Shown here in pieces: positions 24,501 through 30,831 of a DNA stretch of 31,372 bases. The translations under genes were made by a program, and so were the position numbers. This DNA comes from CAZWDL01 sp964632995 (GTDB lineage Bacteria; Bacteroidota; Bacteroidia; Chitinophagales; Saprospiraceae). The stretch lies in contig CAZWDL010000088.1 in assembly GCA_964632995.1 (NCBI GenBank), positions 1-31,372 of the forward strand, given 5' to 3'. The notes beneath the pieces are model-generated. The model did not search any database. It saw nothing but the letters and a program-made list of their open reading frames with translations, and had not been told where the DNA came from. Position 1 is the first letter of the stretch. The number at the start of each line of letters is the position of its first letter.

Positions 24501-24623
24501 TTTATCGACTCCTCGGTCGATTATCAGATCTACGCGGTTTCCCAAAACAACTACCGCGAAATCCTCCGGTCCAAATCGCTAAACGGCTACGGAGATTTCT
24601 TTTCGCAGAACTACCTGCAATAA
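21549..24623 (+). CDS. SprE/PorW-like TPR lipoprotein of type IX secretion / gliding
   Basis: 1024 residues. A lipoprotein signal (KQTDKLLLLTMLVLVLASC, lipobox LASC, C20) is followed by many TPR helices, matching SprE/PorW, an accessory part of the T9SS. The start is TTG (21549-21551): an in-frame stop sits at 21543-21545, and the first ATG (21582) would lose the charged part of the signal peptide. Residues about 150-296 form a low-complexity insert between TPRs: lysine/arginine-rich at 186-232 (RQEKERKRYNRQLKKERKR) and acidic at 240-293. The C-terminus (about 905-1024) is a compact non-TPR domain. A hairpin 7 bases after the stop probably ends transcription. Confidence 0.88.
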   Translation: MKQTDKLLLLTMLVLVLASCVTQKRRGEVSTLGKLYHNITAKYNGYFNANELLEASLLSLEEQHQDNFKQVLPVYEYVAAANPDAVAPDLDKAIEKVSVVVNLHRVSHWTDDCYLLLGKAQYLKQDYESAEETFRYLVSEFSPEKMAAMEKKSKKKKGKGKDDEEKAGPDKEEDDEVDITQLSEKEQRRLLRRQEKERKRYNRQLKKERKREQRARKKARKRARKNKKSGKKVELPSPELEEQPEGEEAENAAMAEGDENQQQEEEPAEAENTDEDELISISDEEDAADEPAPQPDNYFLKHRPAYQEGVLWLARTYTERGMYDRAMRTILQLEADSKTFDDIREQIAVVKAHHFLRQEEYELALEPLEKAIASADKRQDKARYAFIIAQLHQRSGRRSEALASFERALKYGPDYSMEFNGRLYIVENGWRSGAISVEAARDRLDKMLKDSKNYEYQDQIYYTLAGIELESGNREEGIALLEKSLASSTKNDLQKAESNLRLAYLYLEEEDFVPAQKYFDNTLQVLPKNDERYPEVERWRNNLTDIAANLETIAMQDSLLQIASLSEEEKRELAYNIKKKRDEERLQQIAAEAAASENGGLNNSGPPGANVSLNPGSGRIGNKESSFFAYDDRVVRRGKKEFFRNWGDRPLEDNWRRSSKRGASDLPVAAGEPNAPAEVLPEDEINQILAAVPGSDSEILQAQLKMQEAMYQLGTLYRDRLANLPKSVEVLEEMNRRFDRSSYQLDSWYYLYLDYKDIGNQQQANAYADRILEKYPTSTYAKVISNPNYAQELAEEENKLNRFYNEAYAAFTSGNYNAAYQKSLEAPRVFGAQNPMQPKFALLTAMAMGNLRGKEAYVGALQDLIARYPDTPEQKRAREILRLLGAGRSGLPGNAQAADTQFELNDDQLHYILIVFNEDISLNESKVKVSNYHLQYHKLDRLRVTNIYLGTDAETRLPILVVRRFKDKNEAMNYYNGIQRNQQDFIDSSVDYQIYAVSQNNYREILRSKSLNGYGDFFSQNYLQ

Positions 24624-24629
24624 GTGACA

Positions 24630-24687
24630 GATCACACGGATTTTCACGGATTTCCGAAGATGATAATCTGTGAAAATCCGTGTGATC
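24630..24687. repeat. 58-bp hairpin, probable sprE terminator and dispersed repeat
   Basis: GATCACACGGATTTTCACGGA (24630-24650) pairs with the segment at 24667-24687, 20 of 21 bases plus a G-T. The first arm begins 7 bases after the sprE stop. Sequences of this GTGTGATC/CACGGATTTTCACGG type are common intergenic repeats in many bacteria, so it may be a dispersed element used as a terminator. No T-run follows. Confidence 0.8.
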
Positions 24688-24745
24688 CGTGGCAAAAACA
24701 AAAATATCGCCGCGCAGGCGCGGTGAATAGTTACGTTCAAAGTAA

Positions 24746-24805
24746 TTTATACTGACGTCGAAATAGTTTGAGAAGTTTCTCATACCAATTTACGTCGAGT
24801 ATAAA
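24746..24805. repeat. 60-bp imperfect palindrome upstream of the START gene
   Basis: Outer arms TTTATACT (24746-24753) and AGTATAAA (24798-24805) are perfect; GACGT/ACGTC continues the stem after a one-base bulge. The centre is GAGAA-GT-TTCTC (24770-24781). It ends 119 bases before the START-domain gene. Confidence 0.65.
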
Positions 24806-24924
24806 CCTGTCCGGGTACTTCCTACTCTTTCCCAACTTGTTCCGGCTCTTCTTGTTAAAAAGGGGACTGTTTTTGCGACGCCGGCATATCACCGGCCTTC
24901 TCTTCCGTTAAAAACCTGTTTCCT

Positions 24925-25566
24925 ATGAAATTGTGGTGCCTGGCTTTTTTACTACTTTGGTCTCATCCTCTGCTCCTTTTTGCGCAAAGCGACTGGGAAC
25001 TGCGCAAAGACAAAAAGGGCATTAAGGTGTATACGAAGGACGCGGAAAATTCGGACTTCCGTGCTTATCGCGGGGTTACTACCCTGGAAACCTCACTATC
25101 ATCCATCGTGGCGGCTATCCGCGATATTTCTTCCTATCCGGAATGGATGCCCAATGCATCCTCTACCCGGGCGCTGGAAGAAAAGGGCGATACATCCATT
25201 ATCTATTACCTCAGCACCGATGCTCCCTGGCCGGCGAAAGACCGGGACGGCATTTATGAGGTGGTCTTCCGCGCTGAAGGAAACCGGAGCCTGCGCATAA
25301 AACTGGAGGATCGACCGGAGTACCTCCCCCGCAAAGAAGATTATGTACGCATCCCGGAGACCGACGGATTCTGGTTGTTGACTAATTTGCCGGATCAAGA
25401 GGTGAAAGTGACGTATCAGATCAGCGTAGACCCGGGCGGGAGCATTCCCGCCTGGTTGGCCAATCCCATGTCGGTCAGCCAGCCCTATAAAACCCTTCGC
25501 GCCCTGGAAAAACGCGTACAGATGGACAAGTACAAAGGGAAGCAGTATAGTTTTTTACCTCAATAA
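24925..25566 (+). CDS. secreted START-domain protein
   Basis: 213 residues. Signal peptide MKLWCLAFLLLWSHPLLLFAQ, then a START/SRPBCC lipid-binding-like fold: WELRKDKKGIKVYTKDAENSDFRAYRG, DISSYPEWMPNASSTRALE and YYLSTDAPWPAKDRDGIYEVVF, ending with the C-terminal helix SVSQPYKTLRALEKRVQ. START domains bind hydrophobic ligands such as lipids; the ligand here is unknown. It is probably periplasmic or secreted. A 109-residue gene follows after 58 bases. Confidence 0.85.
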   Translation: MKLWCLAFLLLWSHPLLLFAQSDWELRKDKKGIKVYTKDAENSDFRAYRGVTTLETSLSSIVAAIRDISSYPEWMPNASSTRALEEKGDTSIIYYLSTDAPWPAKDRDGIYEVVFRAEGNRSLRIKLEDRPEYLPRKEDYVRIPETDGFWLLTNLPDQEVKVTYQISVDPGGSIPAWLANPMSVSQPYKTLRALEKRVQMDKYKGKQYSFLPQ

Positions 25567-25624
25567 TTTTCGTATTTTGTTACTTCCCTCCTGATTATTT
25601 TATCAAAAGACCAAAAAAATAACC

Positions 25625-25954
25625 ATGATCCATTACCGGCTCAATGATTACTCCGTACTGGCCTTCAGCGGCGCCGATCAACCCGTTCGGGTATACCTAT
25701 ACGGTGATGCTGCCGGCGGTGGCCAGAGCAGTTACTTCGGTTATATCGAGTTTACGGACAAGATTGACGAGAAGTTCGTTGTTCACAATAACGGCATTAT
25801 CAATGCCTTTATGCCCACCGATCGCCTGCACACCATGCTGGAGTTGCTACGCAAGGAGTCACCGCTCTACTTCGTTGTGAATGAACAGTACAACTGGGCC
25901 GGACTCAAAACGGGCAAGGAACCGACCGGAGAGGAAGAAGGGCCGCAGGTGTAA
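25625..25954 (+). CDS. conserved-looking protein of unknown function
   Basis: 109 residues, not recognised. No signal peptide. Mixed alpha/beta pattern, with MIHYRLNDYSVLAFSG and YLYGDAAGGGQSSYFGYIEF at the front. The last 20 residues are acidic and likely disordered (GKEPTGEEEGPQV). It follows the START gene by 58 bases and precedes a convergent lytic transglycosylase. I would call it a real gene on the basis of codon regularity and position. Confidence 0.6.
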   Translation: MIHYRLNDYSVLAFSGADQPVRVYLYGDAAGGGQSSYFGYIEFTDKIDEKFVVHNNGIINAFMPTDRLHTMLELLRKESPLYFVVNEQYNWAGLKTGKEPTGEEEGPQV

Positions 25955-25985
25955 AAGGCGACTTGATACTGTTCCAGTGGTACTG

Positions 25986-26930
25986 CTAACTCTCCACCTT
26001 TTGTACCGGCACCTTGATTTCGTACGGCTTCCGCCCGGCATCGCGCAGGGAAGAGGTAAGCAGCCAGGGGTTGTATACTTTAAGGGTGCGATAGCTGATG
26101 CCGTGTTCGCGGGCGAAGTCGCCGAGGTTGGAGATGGGCGCTTCCACCGTGGTGAGTTCATAGTCGCCCAGCGGTTGGTAACGGTCTTTTTCCTCGATAA
26201 AAAAGCCGAACTCTTCAGGGTGGCTGAGGATTTCCTTTAGTGCGACGAGCCGGAACAGGTAGCGGGAAGTTTCTTCGTTCAGGTTGAGATCGTAGAAGGT
26301 TTCGGCGCGCTGGTTTTCCAGCTCGCGGGCCAGGCGGGTGCCGCCGACATTGTAGGAAGCCGCCGCCAGCGTCCAGCTGCCGAAGCGCCGCTTGACGTCG
26401 AGCAGGTATTCGCAGGCCGCCTGAGTGGCCTTTTCGATATGATAGCGTTCGTCCACCTCCCGGTTTATTTCCAGGCCGTAATATTTGGCAATGGGCGGCA
26501 TGAATTGCCAAATGCCTTTGGCGCCGGCGGGAGAGGTAGCGTTATTGAGGTCGCTTTCTGCTACGGCAAGGTATTTAAAATCATCGGGCACACCGTTTTT
26601 CTTCAGAATAGGCTCGATGACCGGGAAGTATTTATTCGCCTTTTTGATATTGAGAATAGTATTGGAATGCCGGTAGGAATTGACGATCAGCTCCCGGTCG
26701 AGTCGCTCGCGGACATCGCTCAGCTGCATCGGCAGCGGTTCCCCCGCGAAGCTGAACGGACGGTCCAAATCAATGGGGTGAATCATCTGCGGCAGGCCGA
26801 GGCCCACGCTCATCAACGCGGTATCCTCGGTTTTTGGCGTTCCCCGGTCCAGCCGGGAATAAGCCGTGATCAGCAGGATCGTGCTGAGGACCAGTACCAC
26901 AATTGCACTTATTTGGATCGTCCGCTTCAT
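25986..26930 (-). CDS. lytic transglycosylase, SLT/MltD-like, membrane-anchored
   Basis: 314 residues. N-terminal hydrophobic segment (about 6-23), then an SLT domain. The catalytic glutamate is E125 in AVAESDLNNATSPAGAKGIWQFMP, followed by the family blocks EKATQAACEYLLDVKRRFGSWTLAAASYNVGG. A LysM-like C-terminal tail (ISNLGDFAREHGISYRTLKVYNPWL) may bind peptidoglycan. It cleaves glycan strands to give anhydromuropeptides. Alone on its strand here, convergent with the 109-residue gene. Confidence 0.93.
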   Translation of the reverse strand: MKRTIQISAIVVLVLSTILLITAYSRLDRGTPKTEDTALMSVGLGLPQMIHPIDLDRPFSFAGEPLPMQLSDVRERLDRELIVNSYRHSNTILNIKKANKYFPVIEPILKKNGVPDDFKYLAVAESDLNNATSPAGAKGIWQFMPPIAKYYGLEINREVDERYHIEKATQAACEYLLDVKRRFGSWTLAAASYNVGGTRLARELENQRAETFYDLNLNEETSRYLFRLVALKEILSHPEEFGFFIEEKDRYQPLGDYELTTVEAPISNLGDFAREHGISYRTLKVYNPWLLTSSLRDAGRKPYEIKVPVQKVES

Positions 26931-27010
26931 CTTATGATTTGTTTTGTCTGCGTAGTCAGTCTAATATAACGAAGATCGGTGAGGAATGATACATAGAGAA
27001 GCGGTAATTA

Positions 27011-27033
27011 TGGTGCTGGGTGCTGGTGCTGGG
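27011..27033. repeat. short tandem repeat of about 6-7 bases (GGTGCTG)
   Basis: TGGTGCTGGGTGCTGGTGCTGGG, three imperfect copies of GGTGCTG in the 158-base gap between two minus-strand genes. A neighbouring CTGCCGACTGCCAA (27071-27084) repeats 7-base CTGCCGA-like units. Confidence 0.6.
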
Positions 27034-27088
27034 CCAGGCATTATCCTGCTTGATCCCTGATGAGTCAACCCACTGCCGACTGCCAATT

Positions 27089-27622
27089 CTACTTGGGCCG
27101 GGAGATCTTCCGCGGCTTTTTATAAATCGGCACGGTGGAGCAGGGTTCACCGAACATAATGCTGCGTGCGAAGGGGCGCAGTTTGCTTGTCAGCTCCATA
27201 TAGGCCGAAAGGGGGACAGGTTTATCGCTGCAGCCTTTGATAATGATGCGGGCGTCCTCGTATTCGTCAGGATCGATTTCGTCGATGATGCGCCGGAAGA
27301 GGATGCGATAATAATCTTCGAGGCGGCCCTGAAAAACATCGGCAGCATAAGGAGCTGCGTGGGAAGCGACCAGCATGTAGGCCCAGACGGGGATGATCGC
27401 ATCCGAGGAACAATAGACGACCAGCGCCTTATCCTGATACTGCGACCAGTCGTGAGCGTCCATCGCTTCCCGGAAGTCCTTTTCCCGTAGGAGCAGTTCC
27501 TTGAAGAGGTAACCCTTGAGATCGAGCTCCATGACTGGGGTGTCGGGAAAGTACTCTTCCAGTTTAAGGGTGATCAGTCCGCTTTTCGCCACTCGGTTGA
27601 CCAATGGTTTCTCTTCGCTCAT
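27089..27622 (-). CDS. DUF2480-family protein
   Basis: 177 residues. It matches DUF2480, a Bacteroidota family of unknown function, by MELDLKGYLFKELLLREKDFREAM, DWSQYQDKALVVYCSSDAIIPVWAYMLVA and the end RPFARSIMFGEPCSTVPIYKK. It has no signal peptide or membrane segment. The cysteines in the YCSSDA block, in IIKGCSD and in GEPCSTVP are notable but their role is unknown to me. It starts 33 bases after the scpB stop, so they may be one operon. Confidence 0.82.
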   Translation of the reverse strand: MSEEKPLVNRVAKSGLITLKLEEYFPDTPVMELDLKGYLFKELLLREKDFREAMDAHDWSQYQDKALVVYCSSDAIIPVWAYMLVASHAAPYAADVFQGRLEDYYRILFRRIIDEIDPDEYEDARIIIKGCSDKPVPLSAYMELTSKLRPFARSIMFGEPCSTVPIYKKPRKISRPK

Positions 27623-27655
27623 ATTTGCTGTTTTAAGGTGTAGGTAGTCCTTTGA

Positions 27656-28246
27656 TTATTCTTCCTCAATAGTACTGTCTTCCTCTATCGGCGCTTTTTC
27701 GCCGATGCTCTGCTCGGGCGCCTTGAAATCCTTGGGTTTGGGCAGGTCCTTGAGGCTCTTGATGCCGAAGTAGTCCATGAATTTCTCACTGGTGCCGTAT
27801 AGCAACGGGCGGCCGGGACCCTCACTTCGCCCTACAATAGCAACAAGGTCCTTATCCAATAGTTTTTGAATCGAGTAATCACAACTGACGCCACGGATTT
27901 TTTCCATCTCGGTTTTAGTGACCGGCTGTTTGTAGGCGATGATGGACAGGGTTTCCAGGGCGGCCCGGGAGAGGCGCTTGCGCGTGGTTTGCTTGAGGTA
28001 GATGCCAAGTGTCTTGTGGTAAGCCGCTTTGGATAAAAATTGAAAACCTTCTGCGATTTCTACGATCTCAAAGGCGAATTCGTCGGAGCGGTAGCGCTCC
28101 TGTAATTCCCGGATAGCGGCTTCAATTTCTTCGTCCTTGAATTTGGTGTCGAAGGATTCCTCCAGCACCTTCCGGATATCCGACAAGGGAATGGGCTCGT
28201 CAGTAGTGAAAATCAGGCTTTCTATGTGTTGCTTCAAATAATCCAC
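27656..28246 (-). CDS. scpB: segregation and condensation protein B
   Basis: 196 residues from GTG 28246 (read VDYLKQHIESLIFTTDEPIPL). A frame extension to GTG 28300 exists, but the family begins near DYLKQHIESLIF. ScpB has two winged-helix domains and works with ScpA and SMC in chromosome condensation. LSRAALETLSIIAYKQPVTKTEMEKIRGV, then DKDLVAIVGRSEGPGRPLLYGTSEKFMDYFGI, are diagnostic. The acidic tail (EQSIGEKAPIEEDSTIEEE) is typical in Bacteroidota. ScpA is not in the window. A -7 box lies at 28340-28347 on the minus strand. Confidence 0.93.
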   Translation of the reverse strand: MDYLKQHIESLIFTTDEPIPLSDIRKVLEESFDTKFKDEEIEAAIRELQERYRSDEFAFEIVEIAEGFQFLSKAAYHKTLGIYLKQTTRKRLSRAALETLSIIAYKQPVTKTEMEKIRGVSCDYSIQKLLDKDLVAIVGRSEGPGRPLLYGTSEKFMDYFGIKSLKDLPKPKDFKAPEQSIGEKAPIEEDSTIEEE

Positions 28247-28339
28247 GTCGAAATGATACTGCCAATTTGAATTGAAAAAGACTTGCGAACCTGACAACAC
28301 TGAAATGCAGAGGCAGCCCGTCCATCAATCTGTTGGGAG

Positions 28340-28374
28340 CAAAAGTAAAGAATTTATAAATCTTTTATGGCAAA
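28340..28374 (-). promoter_or_regulatory. putative scpB promoter
   Basis: On the minus strand TACTTTTG (28340-28347) fits TAnnTTTG. A TTTG lies at 28371-28374, with a 23-base spacer that is longer than usual. The start site would be near 28333-28336. Confidence 0.4.
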
Positions 28375-28474
28375 GCCAGGATGGTGAATAGCAACAAAAA
28401 AGTTTTGAAGGCTCTCAGCAAGGGGAAGGGGCAACCCGACAGCGGACACCCATCTTCCGGTCGCTCATTCCGGA

Positions 28475-29356
28475 TTATTCGGTACATCGCGCCTTTAACT
28501 GCCGACTGACGTCCGGGGCGGTGATCAAGTTTTGGTACGTTTCTTTGTTATGCCGGCGGTAACGGTAAGCAGGAACATCCTGAAAGTAGAGGTCGGCGTA
28601 AGCTTTCACGCCCCGGAGCTCGAACAGGACGTCCAGTATGCAGTTGAGGCGTTCATCGGACAGTTGGGGGTGGAGCTGGGCATGGCGTTCGAAGCTGCGC
28701 TGCCGGTATCTTAGAACTTGCTGCTCGGTGGGGTGCTGAAAGTCGATTTCGTGTACGGAAGGCCTACCGGCGGCGTAATGAAGCACGAATTCATCACCGG
28801 GTTCGAGGAGCATGCCGTTGTCCAGCAGGGTTGAACTTAGCCGGGAAGCGCCTTCGTAGGCCCGTCCTTCGGCGACGTAAGCGTAACGGACTGAGACCGG
28901 GCCTGTGCCGTTGGGGCTAAAGTCGATGCGCGCGATGGCCGGCCGGCCGTTTTCATCCAGCAGCGCCCCGCGCTCGGCATTGTCCGGGTTATTGTGGTGA
29001 TAGCGCAACCCGAAAAAAATCAGCGCGACGAACAAAGCCAGTACCCCTAGCAGAGCCAGGCCGTGTTTCAGATGCTTCTGCTCGGTTTTTCGTCTTTTGA
29101 GGTTATGGGGCGTATCGGCCTCTTTATTGATCTCAAAATTGTAATAAAAGCGGTTTTCTTTTCGCTCGAGGTTCAGATTGAACAGCTCTTCATCGATGAA
29201 GAAGCTATAGTTTTTGGACTGCAGCACGTGAAAATCGATGAGTAAAACACGGGAATTGCAATGCACCAGCAGATGTCCGGTGCGTTCACCGTGAAAGAGG
29301 CCGACGACGTGTTGCCTGCCCGTATCGCTTACGTATGTCCAGTTGAATTGCGCCAA
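28475..29356 (-). CDS. single-pass membrane protein of unknown function
   Basis: 293 residues, not recognised. The N-terminal part (about 1-80) is beta-rich, with a short domain reading GLFHGERTGHLLVHCNSRVLL. One membrane helix lies at about 97-118 (HGLALLGVLALFVALIFFGLR), followed by about 170 residues. That part has a VSVRYAYVAEGRAYEGASRLS..LLEPGD pattern weakly like the DUF3592 fold, and a C-terminal helical end. The start is TTG 29356: the frame is closed by a TAA 12 bases earlier, with no ATG nearby. It could be a receptor-like or sensor-like protein, but I cannot assign a role. Confidence 0.65.
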   Translation of the reverse strand: MAQFNWTYVSDTGRQHVVGLFHGERTGHLLVHCNSRVLLIDFHVLQSKNYSFFIDEELFNLNLERKENRFYYNFEINKEADTPHNLKRRKTEQKHLKHGLALLGVLALFVALIFFGLRYHHNNPDNAERGALLDENGRPAIARIDFSPNGTGPVSVRYAYVAEGRAYEGASRLSSTLLDNGMLLEPGDEFVLHYAAGRPSVHEIDFQHPTEQQVLRYRQRSFERHAQLHPQLSDERLNCILDVLFELRGVKAYADLYFQDVPAYRYRRHNKETYQNLITAPDVSRQLKARCTE

Positions 29357-29654
29357 TGGGTATAAAAGTTAAGTAGAAAAATAATTGGGGCTGCCTGAAA
29401 AGTTGCCACTTTTTCCATGAGAAAAGCCCTGCGCACTTGTTAGTTAAGCTGGTTGTCGTCATCTGTAATCCCCGGTATATCCGGAAAACTGGGTTTCCGG
29501 CAAGAATTTTTTTCCGAAAGGACGCATATAATTTACGGCCTAATAAAGGAATTTACCAGAAATGAAGGCATTTTAACAAAAGCCGGATAGATTTCTTACG
29601 TAGCCGGCTTGAGCTGTTTGACTGTCTGGTTCAAGAGTTAGGTGTCTCTATATT

Positions 29655-29848
29655 GTATCGATTACCCACATCTTTGGTCGGGTCTAAACTTCTGCGGTTT
29701 TGCGGTTTTGCGGTTCATCTGTTCATCTGTTTTACGGTTCCGGCCTGTTTTTAGCGGTTTTCACCTTTTTATAGACATTCAGAACCGAAGAACAGAAGAA
29801 CAGAAGAACAGAAGAAGTTGCCCAAAACGACTTATGGGTAATCAACAC
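29655..29848. mobile_element. MITE-like element, 194 bp, with terminal inverted repeats and a 10-bp direct repeat at both ends
   Basis: Ends GTATCGATTACCCA (29655-29668) and TGGGTAATCAACAC (29835-29848) are inverted repeats, 12 of 14 matching. The identical TCTCTATATT flanks it at 29645-29654 and 29849-29858 with no intervening bases. Inside, the left arm is octamer-periodic (TGCGGTTT, TGCGGTTT, TGCGGTTC, ATCTGTTC, ATCTGTTT, TACGGTTC at 29693-29740) and the right arm has GAAGAACA repeated at 29787-29817; the two arms are imperfectly complementary. No transposase gene is present, so any mobility would need a transposase elsewhere. Confidence 0.65.
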
Positions 29849-29907
29849 TCTCTATATTTTGGTAAACAGACCCGATTAGCCAAATTTTACGGCTCGGGCC
29901 TTTACTG

Positions 29908-30066
29908 GCTTCGGCACTAAATAATTAGGGGCATCTATACTCGTTCTTTTCCGGCTGAGCTGCGTTAAAGAACCGGGCTTCGTGGCTAAGGCCACGATCC
30001 CGAACCTTCGCCTTGCTCAGCCGAAAAATAACTTCATCGATATACCCAATTACTTAGTTCCGAAGC
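29908..30066. repeat. 159-bp imperfect palindrome
   Basis: Outer ends GCTTCGG (29908-29914) and CCGAAGC (30060-30066) match perfectly. CGGCTGAGC (29952-29960) pairs with GCTCAGCCG (30015-30023). The centre is CGTGGC-TAAG-GCCACG (29981-29996), with CGGG/CCCG outside it. The left arm CTAAATAATT and right arm AATTACTTAG also pair. Arms of 79 and 76 bases. It lies between the MITE-like element and paaY. Confidence 0.8.
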
Positions 30067-30133
30067 TACTACCTTATTTAAAACAATTTCAGTAGGGATT
30101 GGTGTTCAAAAATAAATAATAATCCTACCAAAT

Positions 30134-30730
30134 ATGTTTTACGAATTCAAAGACTTTAAACCGGTGGTCGATAAATCGGCCTATGTACATCCGCAAGCGG
30201 TAGTGACGGGGAATGTCACCATTGGTAAAGATGTCTATATTGCTCCCGGAGCAGCGGTGCGGGGCGACTGGGGCGGAATCGTCATCGAAGACGGCTGCAA
30301 TGTGCAGGAAAACTGTACTATCCATATGTTTCCCGGAGTGACTGTATACCTCCGGGAAGGGGCCCATATCGGGCATGGCGCCATCATCCACGGCGCCAAC
30401 ATAGGCCGCAATGTGCTGGTGGGGATGAACAGCGTCATCATGGACGAGGCGGAGGTCGGCGACGAATGTATCATCGGGGCGCTAAGCTTCATCAAAGCCG
30501 GTGAAAAGATTCCGCCTCGTTCCCTGCTGGTCGGCAACCCCGCCCGCATAGTTCGCCAGGTCTCTGACGATATGATCGACTGGAAAACGAAAGGCACCCG
30601 CCTGTACCAGCAACTCCCCGAAGACCTCCGCCAACACCTTCGCGAGTGCGAACCCCTGCACGAAATGCCCGCAGACCGACCCGAACAGGAGGTGCTTTAC
30701 CGGACATGGAAAGAGATGAAGGAGGAGTGA
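30134..30730 (+). CDS. paaY: PaaY, hexapeptide-repeat thioesterase of phenylacetate degradation
   Basis: 198 residues, close to the PaaY family length (about 196). Left-handed beta-helix of the gamma-carbonic anhydrase type: hexapeptide repeats from VHPQAVVTGNVTIGKDVYIAPGA onwards, histidines in NCTIHMFPG and HIGHGAIIHGANIG, and the PaaY-type C-terminus from WKTKGTRLYQQLPEDL to ECEPLHEM. In the pathway it hydrolyses a stalled CoA thioester formed when the ring-opened aldehyde cyclises. It is the first gene of a small run ending with paaZ. No CGAA-type operator is visible in front of it. Confidence 0.88.
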   Translation: MFYEFKDFKPVVDKSAYVHPQAVVTGNVTIGKDVYIAPGAAVRGDWGGIVIEDGCNVQENCTIHMFPGVTVYLREGAHIGHGAIIHGANIGRNVLVGMNSVIMDEAEVGDECIIGALSFIKAGEKIPPRSLLVGNPARIVRQVSDDMIDWKTKGTRLYQQLPEDLRQHLRECEPLHEMPADRPEQEVLYRTWKEMKEE

Positions 30731-30756
30731 TCTGGTTCGCCAAAAGCTTATTGTTC

Positions 30757-30787
30757 TTGGCAAAGCCGGGCCGAATCGTTATTTTTG
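30757..30787 (+). promoter_or_regulatory. paaZ promoter
   Basis: TTG (30757-30759), 20-base spacer, TATTTTTG (30780-30787), a full Bacteroidota consensus between paaY and paaZ. It shows paaZ can be transcribed on its own. Confidence 0.7.
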
Positions 30788-30791
30788 CTAA

Positions 30792-30805
30792 CGAACATTC
30801 ATTCG
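30792..30805. promoter_or_regulatory. putative TetR/PaaR operator downstream of the paaZ -7 box
   Basis: CGAACATTCATTCG, half-sites CGAACA and CGAATG. It lies 4 bases beyond the -7 box, at or just after the expected start site, a typical repressor position. It differs from the site at paaE by one base. Confidence 0.75.
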
Positions 30806-30831
30806 CCTATCAAACGGAACCAGATAAAACC

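Larger units (their letters stand above)
24624..24924. other. 301-bp non-coding gap with two palindromes
   Basis: After sprE. Holds a 58-bp hairpin (24630-24687), a small hairpin CCGCGC/GCGCGG (24710-24723), and a 60-bp imperfect palindrome (24746-24805). No coding frame is convincing. Confidence 0.65.
29357..30133. other. 777-bp non-coding region with two long palindromic elements
   Basis: Between the unknown membrane gene and paaY. 29357-29640 has nothing I can name beyond small inverted repeats. 29645-29858 holds a MITE-like element with flanking direct repeats; 29908-30066 holds a second palindrome. Frames such as 29642-29920 are repeat-derived and are not called. Confidence 0.7.

Noticed and set aside
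29642..29920. 92-codon frame in the paaY upstream gap
   Set aside because: It is made by the octamer repeats and palindrome arms of the MITE-like element and has low complexity.
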